Origin: Neomesorhizobium albiziae
GTDB lineage: Bacteria > Pseudomonadota > Alphaproteobacteria > Rhizobiales > Rhizobiaceae
Direction of reading: 5' to 3'
NCBI RefSeq assembly: GCF_900114255.1
Contig: NZ_FOSL01000004.1
Coordinates: forward strand, 248,001-312,000
Length of the DNA: 64,000 nucleotides
This document shows positions 29,758-40,420 of the stretch, piece after piece. The notes below the pieces were generated by a model. That model had not been told where the DNA came from. It searched no databases and saw only the letters and a list, made by a program, of their open reading frames with translations. The number at the start of each line of letters is the position of its first letter. Position 1 is the stretch's first letter. A program made the translations under genes and the position numbers.

Positions 29758-30464
29758 TGCTTGCCGCGGCACCGAAGCATCATCTGAACCGGTTCGCCTC
29801 GTCGCGCGAACTGGCGGATGCGCTGGCCGACACCGTCTCGGACAGGCTGCGCGCCGCCATCAGCCATCGCGGAAAGGCGCTGATCGCGGTTTCCGGCGGC
29901 ACCACGCCCGGCCTGTTCTTCCGCACGCTGTCCAGCCGCGATCTCGACTGGGCGAAAGTCACCGTCACATTGGTGGACGAGCGGTTCGTTCCGGCATCCT
30001 CGCCGCGTTCGAATGCCGCACTGGTTGCGGAGAACCTGCTGCAAAACAACGCTGCCGCGGCAAATTTCGCGGGGCTCTATCGGCCAACAGAAACCGCCGA
30101 AGAAGCCGCGAGCCAAGCCGACGATGAACTGCAGGCTCTGGCATGGCCGCTGGACGTTGCGATCCTTGGAATGGGCGGCGACGGGCACACCGCTTCGTTC
30201 TTCCCCGACGCCGAGGGGCTGGACCGGTTGCTCGATCCGTCGTCGGACAGGACGGTGTTGCCGGTCAGCGCGCCGAGCGCCGGCGAGCCGCGCCTCACCA
30301 TGACACTGCCCAGACTGGCTGGCGCCGGGTTTGTCGCGCTGCATATCGAAGGCAATGCAAAACGCGATGTGCTCGACAAGGCGCTGCAACCCGGCAGCCA
30401 TCTGCCGGTGCGCGCCGTTTTCGACCATTCCCGGCAGCCCGTGGAGATTTTCTGGGCGCCCTGA
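29757..30464 (+). CDS. pgl: 6-phosphogluconolactonase
   Basis: A 235-residue DevB-type lactonase that hydrolyses 6-phosphogluconolactone to 6-phosphogluconate. Characteristic segments are LIAVSGGTTPGLFF, TLVDERFVP and AILGMGGDGHTASFFP. The ATG at 29757 overlaps the zwf stop by one base. In-frame sequence upstream belongs to zwf and gives no family match. It lies between zwf and edd in pathway order. Confidence 0.95.
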   Translation: MLAAAPKHHLNRFASSRELADALADTVSDRLRAAISHRGKALIAVSGGTTPGLFFRTLSSRDLDWAKVTVTLVDERFVPASSPRSNAALVAENLLQNNAAAANFAGLYRPTETAEEAASQADDELQALAWPLDVAILGMGGDGHTASFFPDAEGLDRLLDPSSDRTVLPVSAPSAGEPRLTMTLPRLAGAGFVALHIEGNAKRDVLDKALQPGSHLPVRAVFDHSRQPVEIFWAP

Positions 30465-30533
30465 ACGTAAAAGGCCGCATGGCCGCGGAAGCGCCTCCCA
30501 TCCTTCCCGGTCATGCCTTGAAAGGATTTTGCC

Positions 30534-32360
<1,827 letters not shown>

Positions 32361-32435
32361 GTCGGCTTGGCGACAGCCACTAACGCGCGTCGCGCCGAAT
32401 GGGATCCGGCTTCCGCGCTGTAGCTTGTTGTTTGC

Positions 32436-32586
32436 GCATGTCGTTTCTCCCGAAACCGAGGACACTTTCGGGCGACATGCATTAGAGCGGTTCCGGTTCT
32501 TTCAGAACCGATAATTCGCTCTAAGTATTTGTTTTGCCGCATTTATGCGGACGCCAAATGAATCCATTTGGCTGCAAAATGCTCTA
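32436..32586. repeat. Mosaic palindromic repeat (four hairpins) between edd and aglR
   Basis: The element begins with GCATGTCG (32436-32443) paired to CGACATGC (32473-32480), with an inner CCGAAA/TTTCGG. Next is TTAGAGCG (32482-32489) paired to CGCTCTAA (32517-32524), enclosing CGGTTCT/AGAACCG. It ends with CCGCATTTATGCGG and CCAAATG/CATTTGG, finishing in GCTCTAG. The last two hairpins match the repeat at 6350-6410. It lies between convergent edd and aglR and may act as a bidirectional transcript end. Confidence 0.8.
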
Positions 32587-32614
32587 GCCGGTCAGTCAAT
32601 TCGTCCGCCTGGAA

Positions 32615-33637
32615 TCAAACAGGGGCGCCGGCAATCGAACCCCGCACCACCAGGTCCACCGGCCAGATCTCGCCGCGTGGGCCGCTTTCGAGGCCGGAAA
32701 TGCGCGCCGCCAGGCGCTCGGCGACACGCGCGCCGGCTGCCCGGATCGACGAGCGCGTCGTCGACAGCGGCACCGAAAAGTTTTCCGGCTTCAGCCACGG
32801 AAAGACGTCGTCATGCGCGACCAGCGAGATATCGCCGGGTATCGCGAGGCCGAGGTCGCGGATCGCCCGTACCGCGCCAAGCGTCATGATCAGGCTCGAG
32901 CAGATGATCGCCGTCGGCGCCGCCTCGTGTTCGAGCAACCGACGGGTGGCGCGGTAGCCGTTCTCCTCGGTCATGGAGACGGAGATCAGGCGATGTACTG
33001 GCAGCTTCAGGTCGCTCGCGGCAAGCGCCTTTTTCAGGCCGCGCTCGCGATGGATAGCAAAGGTCTGGGTGTCGTCGCCATTGATCAGCGCGATCCTTGT
33101 ATGTCCGAGCTGGATCAGCAGCCGCGTCGCTTCGTGGAAGGCGGCCTCGTTGTCGATGTCGAGGAACGGATAGTCGAAATCCAGCCCTTCCGAGCGGCCA
33201 TGGACGATGTAGGGAATGCCGAGGTGGTTGAGCAACGCCACCCGCCGGTCGGCCGGCCGCGGTGAAGACACATAAACCGCGTCGACCTGCTTGTTGGCGA
33301 CGATGCGCCGGTAGGTCGTTTCTTCCTCGTCCGCCGCCGTCGGGCTCAAAACCAGGTCGAGGTCGTGCGAGCGCGCATAGTCGCCGAGCCCGGACAGGAA
33401 CTCGACGAAATGCGGATCGATGTCGACGGCAGCACCCGTCGGCATCACATAGCCGATCATGCCAGCCTTGCCGGTCGCCAGCCGGCGCGCGCTCGGATTG
33501 GGCCGATAGCCGTGCCGCTTTGCGGCGTCCATCACGCGGCGGCGCGTCTCCTCGCTGACCTCCGGATAGCCGTTAAGCGCGCGGCTAACCGTGGTTTGCG
33601 ACAGCGACAACATATGTGATAATTGTTTGAGGTTCAC
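32615..33637 (-). CDS. aglR: LacI-family repressor of the alpha-glucoside locus
   Basis: A 340-residue LacI/GalR regulator. The N-terminal helix-turn-helix is LSQTTVSRALNGYPEVSEET, the hinge is NPSARRLATGKAG, and a periplasmic-binding-like sensor domain follows. I chose GTG at 33637 (VNLKQLSHMLSLSQ), the family-like start. A TTG further upstream would begin inside the AAAGCGCTTT operator. It is divergent from aglEFGAK and flanked by matching operators, so it probably represses that operon and itself until an alpha-glucoside binds. Confidence 0.9.
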   Translation of the reverse strand: MNLKQLSHMLSLSQTTVSRALNGYPEVSEETRRRVMDAAKRHGYRPNPSARRLATGKAGMIGYVMPTGAAVDIDPHFVEFLSGLGDYARSHDLDLVLSPTAADEEETTYRRIVANKQVDAVYVSSPRPADRRVALLNHLGIPYIVHGRSEGLDFDYPFLDIDNEAAFHEATRLLIQLGHTRIALINGDDTQTFAIHRERGLKKALAASDLKLPVHRLISVSMTEENGYRATRRLLEHEAAPTAIICSSLIMTLGAVRAIRDLGLAIPGDISLVAHDDVFPWLKPENFSVPLSTTRSSIRAAGARVAERLAARISGLESGPRGEIWPVDLVVRGSIAGAPV

Positions 33638-33650
33638 GGTTATCGGACCC

Positions 33651-33660
33651 AAAGCGCTTT
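33651..33660. promoter_or_regulatory. Putative AglR operator O1
   Basis: AAAGCGCTTT is a perfect palindrome with the CG centre typical of LacI-family operators. It lies 13 bp upstream of the aglR start, where binding would block aglR transcription. The same 10-mer occurs at 33838-33847. Confidence 0.7.
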
Positions 33661-33770
33661 AAAACGGGCGGCAGAACTCCTCGCAGGATACGCGTCGAAG
33701 CCGGTCAGGAAAAGGAATATTTCATGCTGCGCCGCCGAATAACATATTGCACTGCATCAGAAAATTGGCG

Positions 33771-33783
33771 TTTAAATCGATTA
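33771..33783. promoter_or_regulatory. TTTAAATCGATTA motif shared with zwf promoter
   Basis: An exact 13-base match to 28227-28239 upstream of zwf, in the same orientation relative to the downstream plus-strand operon. It lies between the two AAAGCGCTTT operators and about 15 bp upstream of a TTGACT hexamer. It probably binds a second regulator common to both units. Confidence 0.5.
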
Positions 33784-33797
33784 ATTCAACTTGCCGC

Positions 33798-33830
33798 TTG
33801 ACTCTTTGTGCGTTCGATGGCGAATATGAT
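33798..33830 (+). promoter_or_regulatory. Candidate aglE promoter
   Basis: TTGACT at 33798-33803 resembles a -35 element. GAATAT (33822-33827) and TATGAT (33825-33830) are candidate -10 elements, at spacings of 18 and 21 bases. The operator palindrome begins 5 bp downstream, a position suited to repression. The -10 choice is uncertain. Confidence 0.4.
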
Positions 33831-33835
33831 GTAAG

Positions 33836-33849
33836 CCAAAGCGCTTTGG
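33836..33849. promoter_or_regulatory. Putative AglR operator O2
   Basis: CCAAAGCGCTTTGG is a perfect 14-bp palindrome just downstream of the candidate aglE promoter. It shares its 10-bp core with the site next to aglR. The two sites are 187 bp apart, so looping between repressor dimers is possible. Confidence 0.75.
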
Positions 33850-33930
33850 ATTTCTTTCAAGAAATCCTGCGAGGCGAGGGCGGGATGGAGGTCCCGTCCG
33901 GCTCATGGGATCCTACCGGGAGGAAGATCG

Positions 33931-35286
33931 ATGAAAAAGTCACTGATGCTTGGTGTGGCGCTTGCCGCGCTTGCCTTTGCCGCGCCGGCTTCGGCGGAAT
34001 TGAAGTTCAAGCCGGGTGAAGACCCCCGTTTTCATTGGGACAATTTCGAGGAGTTGAAGAAGGTCGACCTGAAGGGCGAGACCCTCTCGATCTTCGGTCC
34101 GTGGCGCGGCGAGGACGAAGCGCTGGTCCGCAGCATGCTCGACTATTTCTCGGAGGCTACCGGCGCCACGATCAACTATTCGTCGTCGGAAAACTACGAG
34201 CAGCAGATCGTCATCGACACCCAGGCTGGCAGCCCGCCCAACATCGCCGTGTTGCCGCAGCCGGGCCTGCTCCAGGATCTGGCCTCGAAAGGCCTTCTCA
34301 CCCCGCTTGGCGACGAGACCGCTGCCTTCGTCAAGGACAATTACGGCGCCGGTCAATCCTGGGTGGATCTCGGCACCTACAAGGACAAGGACGGCGCCGC
34401 GAAGTTCTTCGCCTTCCCCTACAAGGCCGACCTGAAGTCGCTGGTCTGGTACGTGCCTGAAAACTTCGAGGAAGCCGGCTATGAAGTGCCGAAGACCTGG
34501 GAGGAACTGCAGGCGCTGACCGACAAGATCGTCGCCGACGGCGGCGTGCCGTGGTGCATCGGCCTCGGCTCCGGTGGCGCTACCGGCTGGCCGGCCACCG
34601 ACTGGGTCGAAGACATCATGCTGCGCACGCAGCCGCCGGAGGTCTACGACAAGTGGACCAAGAACGAGATTCCGTTCAACGACCCGGCTGTCGTCGGTGC
34701 GCTCGACATCTTCGCCAAGATCGCCACCAACGACAAATATGTCGACGGCGGCAAGGCGGCGGTCGCCGCGACCGACTTCCGCGACAGCCCCAAGGGCCTC
34801 TTCGGCATCCCGCCCAAATGCTACCTGCATCGCCAGGCGTCGTTCATCTCGTCCTTCTTCCCCGAAGGCACCAAGCTCGGCGTCGATGCGGACTTCTTCT
34901 ACCTGCCGCCGATGGCGTCGAAGCCGGAACTTGGCACGCCGGTCCTCGGTGCAGGCACGCTGTTCACCATCACCAAGGACTCCAAGGCCGCGCGCGCCTT
35001 CATCGACTATCTGAAGATGCCGCTCGCCCATGAAGTCTGGATGGCCCAGTCCGGGCTGCTGACGCCGCTGAAGACTGCGAACAAGGACGCCTACGCCAAC
35101 GACGCGCTGAAGAAGCAGGGCGACATCCTGGTCAACGCTTCGACGTTCCGCTTCGACGGGTCCGACCTGATGCCGGGCAAGATCGGCGCCGGCGCCTTCT
35201 GGACGGGCATGATCGATCTCGTCGGCGGCAAGCCGGCGCCGGATGTCGCAGCCGACATCCAGAAGGCCTGGGACGCCATCAAGTAA
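33931..35286 (+). CDS. aglE: Alpha-glucoside ABC transporter substrate-binding protein
   Basis: A 451-residue family 1 solute-binding protein. The signal peptide is MKKSLMLGVALAALAFAAPA up to about SA|ELKF. The order binding protein, two permeases, alpha-glucosidase and ATPase matches the aglEFGAK operon of Sinorhizobium meliloti, which imports sucrose, maltose and trehalose. GGGAGGAAG precedes the ATG. The binding protein captures alpha-glucosides in the periplasm. A strong hairpin follows the gene. Confidence 0.93.
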   Translation: MKKSLMLGVALAALAFAAPASAELKFKPGEDPRFHWDNFEELKKVDLKGETLSIFGPWRGEDEALVRSMLDYFSEATGATINYSSSENYEQQIVIDTQAGSPPNIAVLPQPGLLQDLASKGLLTPLGDETAAFVKDNYGAGQSWVDLGTYKDKDGAAKFFAFPYKADLKSLVWYVPENFEEAGYEVPKTWEELQALTDKIVADGGVPWCIGLGSGGATGWPATDWVEDIMLRTQPPEVYDKWTKNEIPFNDPAVVGALDIFAKIATNDKYVDGGKAAVAATDFRDSPKGLFGIPPKCYLHRQASFISSFFPEGTKLGVDADFFYLPPMASKPELGTPVLGAGTLFTITKDSKAARAFIDYLKMPLAHEVWMAQSGLLTPLKTANKDAYANDALKKQGDILVNASTFRFDGSDLMPGKIGAGAFWTGMIDLVGGKPAPDVAADIQKAWDAIK

Positions 35287-35321
35287 GCTCGGGCGAGCCG
35301 TAGCGTCGACCTCAACCATAC

Positions 35322-35350
35322 CCGATCCGGGCCGCACAGGTCCGGGTCGG
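35322..35350 (+). promoter_or_regulatory. Intra-operon hairpin after aglE
   Basis: CCGATCCGGGCC (35322-35333) can pair with GGTCCGGGTCGG (35339-35350) across a 5-base loop. Ten of twelve positions are Watson-Crick and the others can form G-U pairs. A weak T-rich stretch follows near 35361-35369. Such structures after binding-protein genes commonly give partial termination or mRNA protection, so AglE is made in excess over the permeases. Confidence 0.6.
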
Positions 35351-35412
35351 CGGTAGGGGCTCTTTATTTGCCTCGTCCAGCGTGAAATCGGCCTGACAAC
35401 GGGGAGGGACCC

Positions 35413-36420
35413 ATGGCAGCTCAGATTTTCTCGGCCATTCTCGTCATCATTGTCGGCGTTGGCGGCTGCGTCCTCTATTTCTGGGGCGCCAACAAGCTCG
35501 TCGATCTCATTTTTCCCTCGCGCGGCGTCACCGGGGCGGCTGCGGTGGACAATCTTCGCAGGCAGGGGCTGATCCGGCCTTGGCTGTTCATCGGCCCGGC
35601 GCTCGTGATCCTGGTTATCTACCTGATTTATCCGGTGATCTCGACACTCTGGTATTCAGTCTATGACAAGACCGGCGAGAATTTTGTCGGCTTGCGGAAT
35701 TATGGCTGGGCCCTCAGCGACGAGCAGTTCCACAATTCCATTGTCAACAATCTTATGTGGCTGCTGGTCGTGCCGGCCGCCTGCACGTTCCTCGGCCTGA
35801 TCATCGCAGTGCTCACCGACAAGATCTGGTGGGGCACCATCGCCAAGAGCCTGATCTTCCTGCCGCTCGCCATCTCCTTCGTCGGCGCTAGCGTCATCTG
35901 GAAGTTCATCTACGAATATCGCGGCGAAGGCCAGGTGCAGATCGGCATCCTCAACTCGATCGTTACCTGGTTCGGTGGCGATCCGCAGGTGTGGATATCG
36001 ATGCCGTTCTGGAACAATTTTTTCCTGATGATCATCCTGATCTGGATCCAGACCGGCTTCGCCATGGTCATCCTGTCATCGGCGCTGCGGGGCATCCCGG
36101 AGGAAACGATCGAAGCCGCGGTCATCGACGGCGCCAACCCCTTCCAGATCTTCTGGAAGATCATGATCCCGCAAATCTGGGGCACGATCGCCGTCGTCTG
36201 GACAACCATCACCATCCTGGTGCTCAAGGTTTTCGACATCGTGCTCACGATGACGAACGGACAATGGAACAGCCAGGTGCTGGCCAACCTTATGTTCGAC
36301 TGGATGTTCCGCGGTCTCGACAATGGCCGCGGCGCCACCATTGCGATCATTATCATGCTGGCAGTGCTGCCGATCATGATCTGGAACATCCGTCAGGCCA
36401 ACAAAGAGGGGAAGCTCTGA
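35413..36420 (+). CDS. aglF: Alpha-glucoside ABC permease (first)
   Basis: A 335-residue MalF-type inner-membrane permease. It has an N-terminal membrane segment, further hydrophobic segments, and the EAA loop ETIEAAVIDGANPFQIFWKI. It sits 126 bp after aglE, beyond the hairpin, and 1 bp before aglG. Order and sequence identify it as AglF. Confidence 0.92.
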   Translation: MAAQIFSAILVIIVGVGGCVLYFWGANKLVDLIFPSRGVTGAAAVDNLRRQGLIRPWLFIGPALVILVIYLIYPVISTLWYSVYDKTGENFVGLRNYGWALSDEQFHNSIVNNLMWLLVVPAACTFLGLIIAVLTDKIWWGTIAKSLIFLPLAISFVGASVIWKFIYEYRGEGQVQIGILNSIVTWFGGDPQVWISMPFWNNFFLMIILIWIQTGFAMVILSSALRGIPEETIEAAVIDGANPFQIFWKIMIPQIWGTIAVVWTTITILVLKVFDIVLTMTNGQWNSQVLANLMFDWMFRGLDNGRGATIAIIIMLAVLPIMIWNIRQANKEGKL

Positions 36421-36421
36421 T

Positions 36422-37588
36422 ATGGCCCAGGCAAGTGGCAATTCCGCAGGCAAATCCTCCTTTGGCCGCTGGGGCGTACATCTCGCAGTGCTCTTCTTCG
36501 TGGCGATCTGGACCATCCCGACACTCGGCATCCTGGTCACGTCATTGCGCGACAAGGACCAGATCATCACTTCCGGCTGGTGGAACTCGTTTTTCAGCTC
36601 GTCGCAGACACAAGCCGGGCGTCTGGGTGCTGCCGCCGGCCAGCAGGAGAGAGACGGCAAGTTCGTCATCGAAGGCAATATCTTCGAAACCCCTGGCGCC
36701 AGCACCGTCAGCGCTTTCGGCACGCGTTCGGCAGCGCCTACGCAATATCCGGCCGGCACAGCGGCAGACCTCGGTGATGGCGAAACCCTTCAGGTAAACG
36801 CCGATGGCTCTTATATTCATTCCTCGACGAAAAAGTTCGAGGGGGAGCGTGGCCAGCGCGTCTACTATTCCTCAACGGTGCCGCCGAAATTCACGACCGA
36901 GAACTACTATAACGTTTTAACCTCGGAGAATGTCGGTCGCTCATTTCTGAATTCGCTGACCGTGACCATTCCAGCGACCATCATTCCGATCATGATCGCG
37001 GCCTTCGCGGCCTATGCGCTGGCATGGATGCGATTCCCTGGACGTGCGATCCTGATCGCGGTGATCATCGGCCTGCTGGTCGTACCGCTGCAGATGGCTC
37101 TGATTCCGTTGCTCGAGATGTACAACGGTGTCGGCAATCTGTTTGGCGTACCATCAAAGACCTACCTCGGCATCTGGCTGGCGCATACCGGCTTCGGCCT
37201 GCCCTTCGCCATCTACCTGCTGCGCAGCTACATGGCCGGCCTGCCGCGCGAGCTGATGGAATCGGCCCGCATCGACGGCGCCAGCGATTTCGAAATATTC
37301 ATGAAGATCGTGCTGCCGCTGTCATTCCCGGTGCTGGCTTCCTTCGCCATCTTCCAGTTCCTGTGGGTCTGGAACGACCTTCTGGTGGCCATGGTTTTCC
37401 TCGGCACCGATCAAGAACATCTGGTGCTGACCGGCCGGCTGAACGCGCTGCTTGGATCGCGCGGCGGTGACTGGGAAATCCTGACGACATCGGCGTTTAT
37501 CACCATCATCCTGCCGCTGATCGTCTTTTTCTCGCTGCAGCGCTACTTCGTGCGCGGCCTGCTCGCCGGCTCGGTCAAGGGAGGCTAA
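36422..37588 (+). CDS. aglG: Alpha-glucoside ABC permease (second) with large periplasmic insertion
   Basis: A 388-residue MalG-type permease with EAA loop LMESARIDGASDFEIFMKI. Between the first membrane segment (about residues 17-38) and the second there are about 130 residues rich in Gly, Ser, Thr and Gln (SSSQTQAGRLGAAAGQQ and onward). That is roughly 100 residues more than a typical MalG. The insertion is predicted to be periplasmic and could contact AglE. A similar length is, to my knowledge, a feature of AglG proteins. Confidence 0.92.
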   Translation: MAQASGNSAGKSSFGRWGVHLAVLFFVAIWTIPTLGILVTSLRDKDQIITSGWWNSFFSSSQTQAGRLGAAAGQQERDGKFVIEGNIFETPGASTVSAFGTRSAAPTQYPAGTAADLGDGETLQVNADGSYIHSSTKKFEGERGQRVYYSSTVPPKFTTENYYNVLTSENVGRSFLNSLTVTIPATIIPIMIAAFAAYALAWMRFPGRAILIAVIIGLLVVPLQMALIPLLEMYNGVGNLFGVPSKTYLGIWLAHTGFGLPFAIYLLRSYMAGLPRELMESARIDGASDFEIFMKIVLPLSFPVLASFAIFQFLWVWNDLLVAMVFLGTDQEHLVLTGRLNALLGSRGGDWEILTTSAFITIILPLIVFFSLQRYFVRGLLAGSVKGG

Positions 37589-37591
37589 TCC

Positions 37592-39262
37592 ATGCAGGCG
37601 ACGGCTTCCCGCAGGTTCGAGGCGCCTTTGCCGGCGCCCGACAAGGACTGGTGGCGTGGCGCGGTGATCTACCAGATCTATCCGCGCAGCTACCAGGACT
37701 CCAACGGCGACGGCATCGGCGACCTCAAGGGCATTATCGCGAGGCTTCCCTATATTGCCGGCCTCGGCGCGGACGCCATCTGGATATCGCCCTTCTTCAA
37801 GTCGCCGATGAAGGATTTCGGCTACGACGTCTCGGACTATTGCGACGTCGATCCGATGTTCGGCACGCTGGCCGATTTCGAAGCCCTGATCGCCGAGGCG
37901 CATCGCCTCGGCCTGAAGGTGATGATCGACGAGGTGCTGTCCCACACCGCCGATGTCCACCCGTGGTTCCAGGAAAGCCGGTCAAGCCGCACCAACCCGA
38001 AGGCCGACTGGTATGTCTGGGCGGACGCCAGGTCGGACGGCACGCCGCCCAACAACTGGCTGTCGATCTTTGGCGGCTCGGCTTGGCAGTGGGACACCCG
38101 ACGCCAGCAATATTACCTACATAACTTCCTGGCCGAACAGCCGGATCTGAATTTCCACAACCGTGAAGTCCAGGATGCATTGCTCGATGTGACGCGCTTT
38201 TGGCTGGAACGCGGCGTCGACGGCTTCCGGCTCGACACCATCAATTTCTACTTCCACAGCCAGGGGCTTGAGAACAATCCGCCGCTGCCGGTCGAAGAAC
38301 GCAACGACCAGACGGCGCCCGCCGTCAATCCGTATAATTATCAGGATCATCTCTACGACAAGAGCCGCCCCGAGAACCTCCACTTTCTCGAGCGCTTCCG
38401 CGCCTTGCTCGACGAATATCCGGCCGTCGCCGCCGTCGGCGAAGTCGGCGATTCGCAGCGCGGACTGGAGGTTGTCGCCGCCTACACGGCCGGCGAGAAC
38501 CGCGTGCACATGTGTTACGCCTTCGACTTCCTGGCACCCGAAAAGATCAGCGCCGCCAAAGTGCGCGGCGTTCTCGAAAACTTCGGCCAGGTGGCGAGCG
38601 ACGGCTGGTCGTGCTGGGCCTTTTCCAACCACGATGTGATGCGCCATGCATCGCGCTGGGGCGCCGGCGAAGCCGACCGCCTTGCCTACCTCAAGGTCAT
38701 TTCGGCGCTTCTGATGTCGCTGCGAGGCTCGGTCTGCATCTATCAGGGCGAGGAGCTGGGACTGGGCGAAGCCGACCTCGCCTTCGAGGACCTGCAGGAT
38801 CCCTACGGCATTCGCTTCTGGCCGGAGTTCAAGGGTCGCGATGGTTGCCGCACCCCGATGGTATGGGACGGCAAGTCGAGGAATGGCGGCTTCTCAAGCG
38901 CCAAGCCCTGGCTGCCGGTACCGCAGGAACATCTACCATTGGCTGTCGACATGCAGCAGGGCGATGAGAATTCACTGCTCGAGCATTACCGCCGGTTCCT
39001 GGCGTTCCGCCGCTCCTATCCTGCATTCGCCAAGGGCGATATCGCATTCCTAGCCGGTGAGGGCGACGTAGTCGCCTTCACCCGCCGCGAGGGCAACGAG
39101 CAGATCGTCTGCGCCTTCAATCTCGGCAGCGCTCCCGCCTCGGTGGATCTGGAAGCCGGCAGGACGGCGCAGTCACTGAGCGGGCACGGCTTTTCTGGAA
39201 CGGTGGCCGGCAGCAAGATCAAGCTTGGAAGTTACGGTGCCTGGTTCGGGCGTTTCGCCTGA
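37592..39262 (+). CDS. aglA: Alpha-glucosidase (GH13)
   Basis: A 556-residue GH13 enzyme. It begins its catalytic barrel with WWRGAVIYQIYPRSYQDSNG. The nucleophile Asp is in DGFRLDTINFYF, the acid/base Glu in AVGEVGDSQ and the third carboxylate in FSNHDVMRH. There is no signal peptide, so it hydrolyses imported alpha-glucosides in the cytoplasm. The released glucose can enter the zwf-pgl-edd route encoded nearby. It lies 3 bp after aglG. Confidence 0.94.
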   Translation: MQATASRRFEAPLPAPDKDWWRGAVIYQIYPRSYQDSNGDGIGDLKGIIARLPYIAGLGADAIWISPFFKSPMKDFGYDVSDYCDVDPMFGTLADFEALIAEAHRLGLKVMIDEVLSHTADVHPWFQESRSSRTNPKADWYVWADARSDGTPPNNWLSIFGGSAWQWDTRRQQYYLHNFLAEQPDLNFHNREVQDALLDVTRFWLERGVDGFRLDTINFYFHSQGLENNPPLPVEERNDQTAPAVNPYNYQDHLYDKSRPENLHFLERFRALLDEYPAVAAVGEVGDSQRGLEVVAAYTAGENRVHMCYAFDFLAPEKISAAKVRGVLENFGQVASDGWSCWAFSNHDVMRHASRWGAGEADRLAYLKVISALLMSLRGSVCIYQGEELGLGEADLAFEDLQDPYGIRFWPEFKGRDGCRTPMVWDGKSRNGGFSSAKPWLPVPQEHLPLAVDMQQGDENSLLEHYRRFLAFRRSYPAFAKGDIAFLAGEGDVVAFTRREGNEQIVCAFNLGSAPASVDLEAGRTAQSLSGHGFSGTVAGSKIKLGSYGAWFGRFA

Positions 39263-39292
39263 GCCGGCTTGAGCAATCGTAGGGAGGAAATA

Positions 39293-40405
39293 ATGGCCGA
39301 TCTTACACTCAGGGGCGTCAAGAAGGCTTACGGCAGTCTGAATATTCTCCACGGCATCGACCTCGACATCAAATCGGGCGAGTTCATCGTGTTCGTCGGC
39401 CCTTCGGGTTGCGGCAAGTCGACCCTGCTGCGGTCGATCGCCGGGCTGGAGGAGATCACTGGCGGCACTCTGGAGATCGCCGGCGAGAAGGTCAACGACG
39501 TGCCGCCGTCCAAGCGCGGCATCGCCATGGTGTTCCAGTCCTATGCTCTCTATCCGCACATGACCGTCTACGACAACATGGCCTTCGGCATGAAGATTGC
39601 CAAGGAGAAGAAGGAAGAGATCGACCGGCGTGTGAAGCAGGCAGCGGAAATCCTGCAGCTCACCAAATATCTCGACCGCCTGCCCAAGGCGATGTCGGGC
39701 GGCCAGCGCCAGCGTGTCGCCATCGGCCGTGCCATCGTGCGCAACCCCAAGGTCTTTCTTTTCGACGAGCCGCTGTCGAACCTCGACGCGGCGCTGCGCG
39801 TCGCCACCCGCATCGAGATCGCCAAGCTGAAGGAGTCGATGCCCAACACCACCATGATCTACGTTACCCATGACCAGGTCGAGGCGATGACGCTGGCCGA
39901 CCGTATCGTGGTGCTCAAGGACGGGCGCGTCGAGCAGGTCGGGTCGCCGATGGAACTCTACAAGCGGCCGGGCAATCTGTTCGTCGCCCAGTTCATCGGC
40001 TCGCCGGCCATGAACATCCTGCCGGGCAAGATCGAAAAGGCAGGCGCCCAGACTGGCGTCTCCCACATCGGCGGCAAGGCAGTTGTTCCGATCGCCACGC
40101 CGGCCAGCGCGCAGGGCGCGGAAATCAGCTTCGGCGTGCGTCCGGAAGACCTCTACGTCGCCAAGGGCGCCAACAGCCTGTTCGAAGGCAAGGTCGATTA
40201 CATCGAACAGCTGGGCGAAGTTCAGCTGGTGTATCTGGACATCGGACGTGGCATCGAGCTGCCGCTAATCGCCAAGCTGCCGGGCAATGCGTCGGTTGAA
40301 CGCGGCGCGACCATGCGGCTCGACGCCGACGCAGGCGACCTGCATATTTTCGATGCGTCCGGTTCGTCCTTCGTCAAGCACACGCCGGAAGCGAAGGCTG
40401 CCTGA
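39293..40405 (+). CDS. aglK: Alpha-glucoside ABC transporter ATPase (MalK-type)
   Basis: A 370-residue ATPase with Walker A GPSGCGKST, signature MSGGQRQRVAIGRAIV, Walker B VFLFDEPLSNLD, and a C-terminal MalK-type regulatory domain (FGVRPEDLYV). The ATG at 39293 follows AGGGAGGAAA; an ATG upstream lacks such a site. It is the last gene of the agl operon and converges with a flavoprotein gene 15 bp away. Confidence 0.94.
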   Translation: MADLTLRGVKKAYGSLNILHGIDLDIKSGEFIVFVGPSGCGKSTLLRSIAGLEEITGGTLEIAGEKVNDVPPSKRGIAMVFQSYALYPHMTVYDNMAFGMKIAKEKKEEIDRRVKQAAEILQLTKYLDRLPKAMSGGQRQRVAIGRAIVRNPKVFLFDEPLSNLDAALRVATRIEIAKLKESMPNTTMIYVTHDQVEAMTLADRIVVLKDGRVEQVGSPMELYKRPGNLFVAQFIGSPAMNILPGKIEKAGAQTGVSHIGGKAVVPIATPASAQGAEISFGVRPEDLYVAKGANSLFEGKVDYIEQLGEVQLVYLDIGRGIELPLIAKLPGNASVERGATMRLDADAGDLHIFDASGSSFVKHTPEAKAA

Positions 40406-40420
40406 CCGGGCGCCGGCAGG

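Noticed and set aside
28237-29772. Minus-strand open frame of 511 codons opposite zwf
   Set aside because: It mirrors zwf codons and has no family features; zwf is complete and in an operon.
32530-32586. CRISPR-like or attachment-site interpretation of the matching repeats at 6350 and 32530
   Set aside because: Only isolated copies exist with no regular spacing, cas genes or integrase; short palindromic modules explain them.
33940-35337. Minus-strand open frame of 465 codons opposite aglE
   Set aside because: Composition is that of an antisense frame in GC-biased DNA; aglE is intact with a signal peptide.
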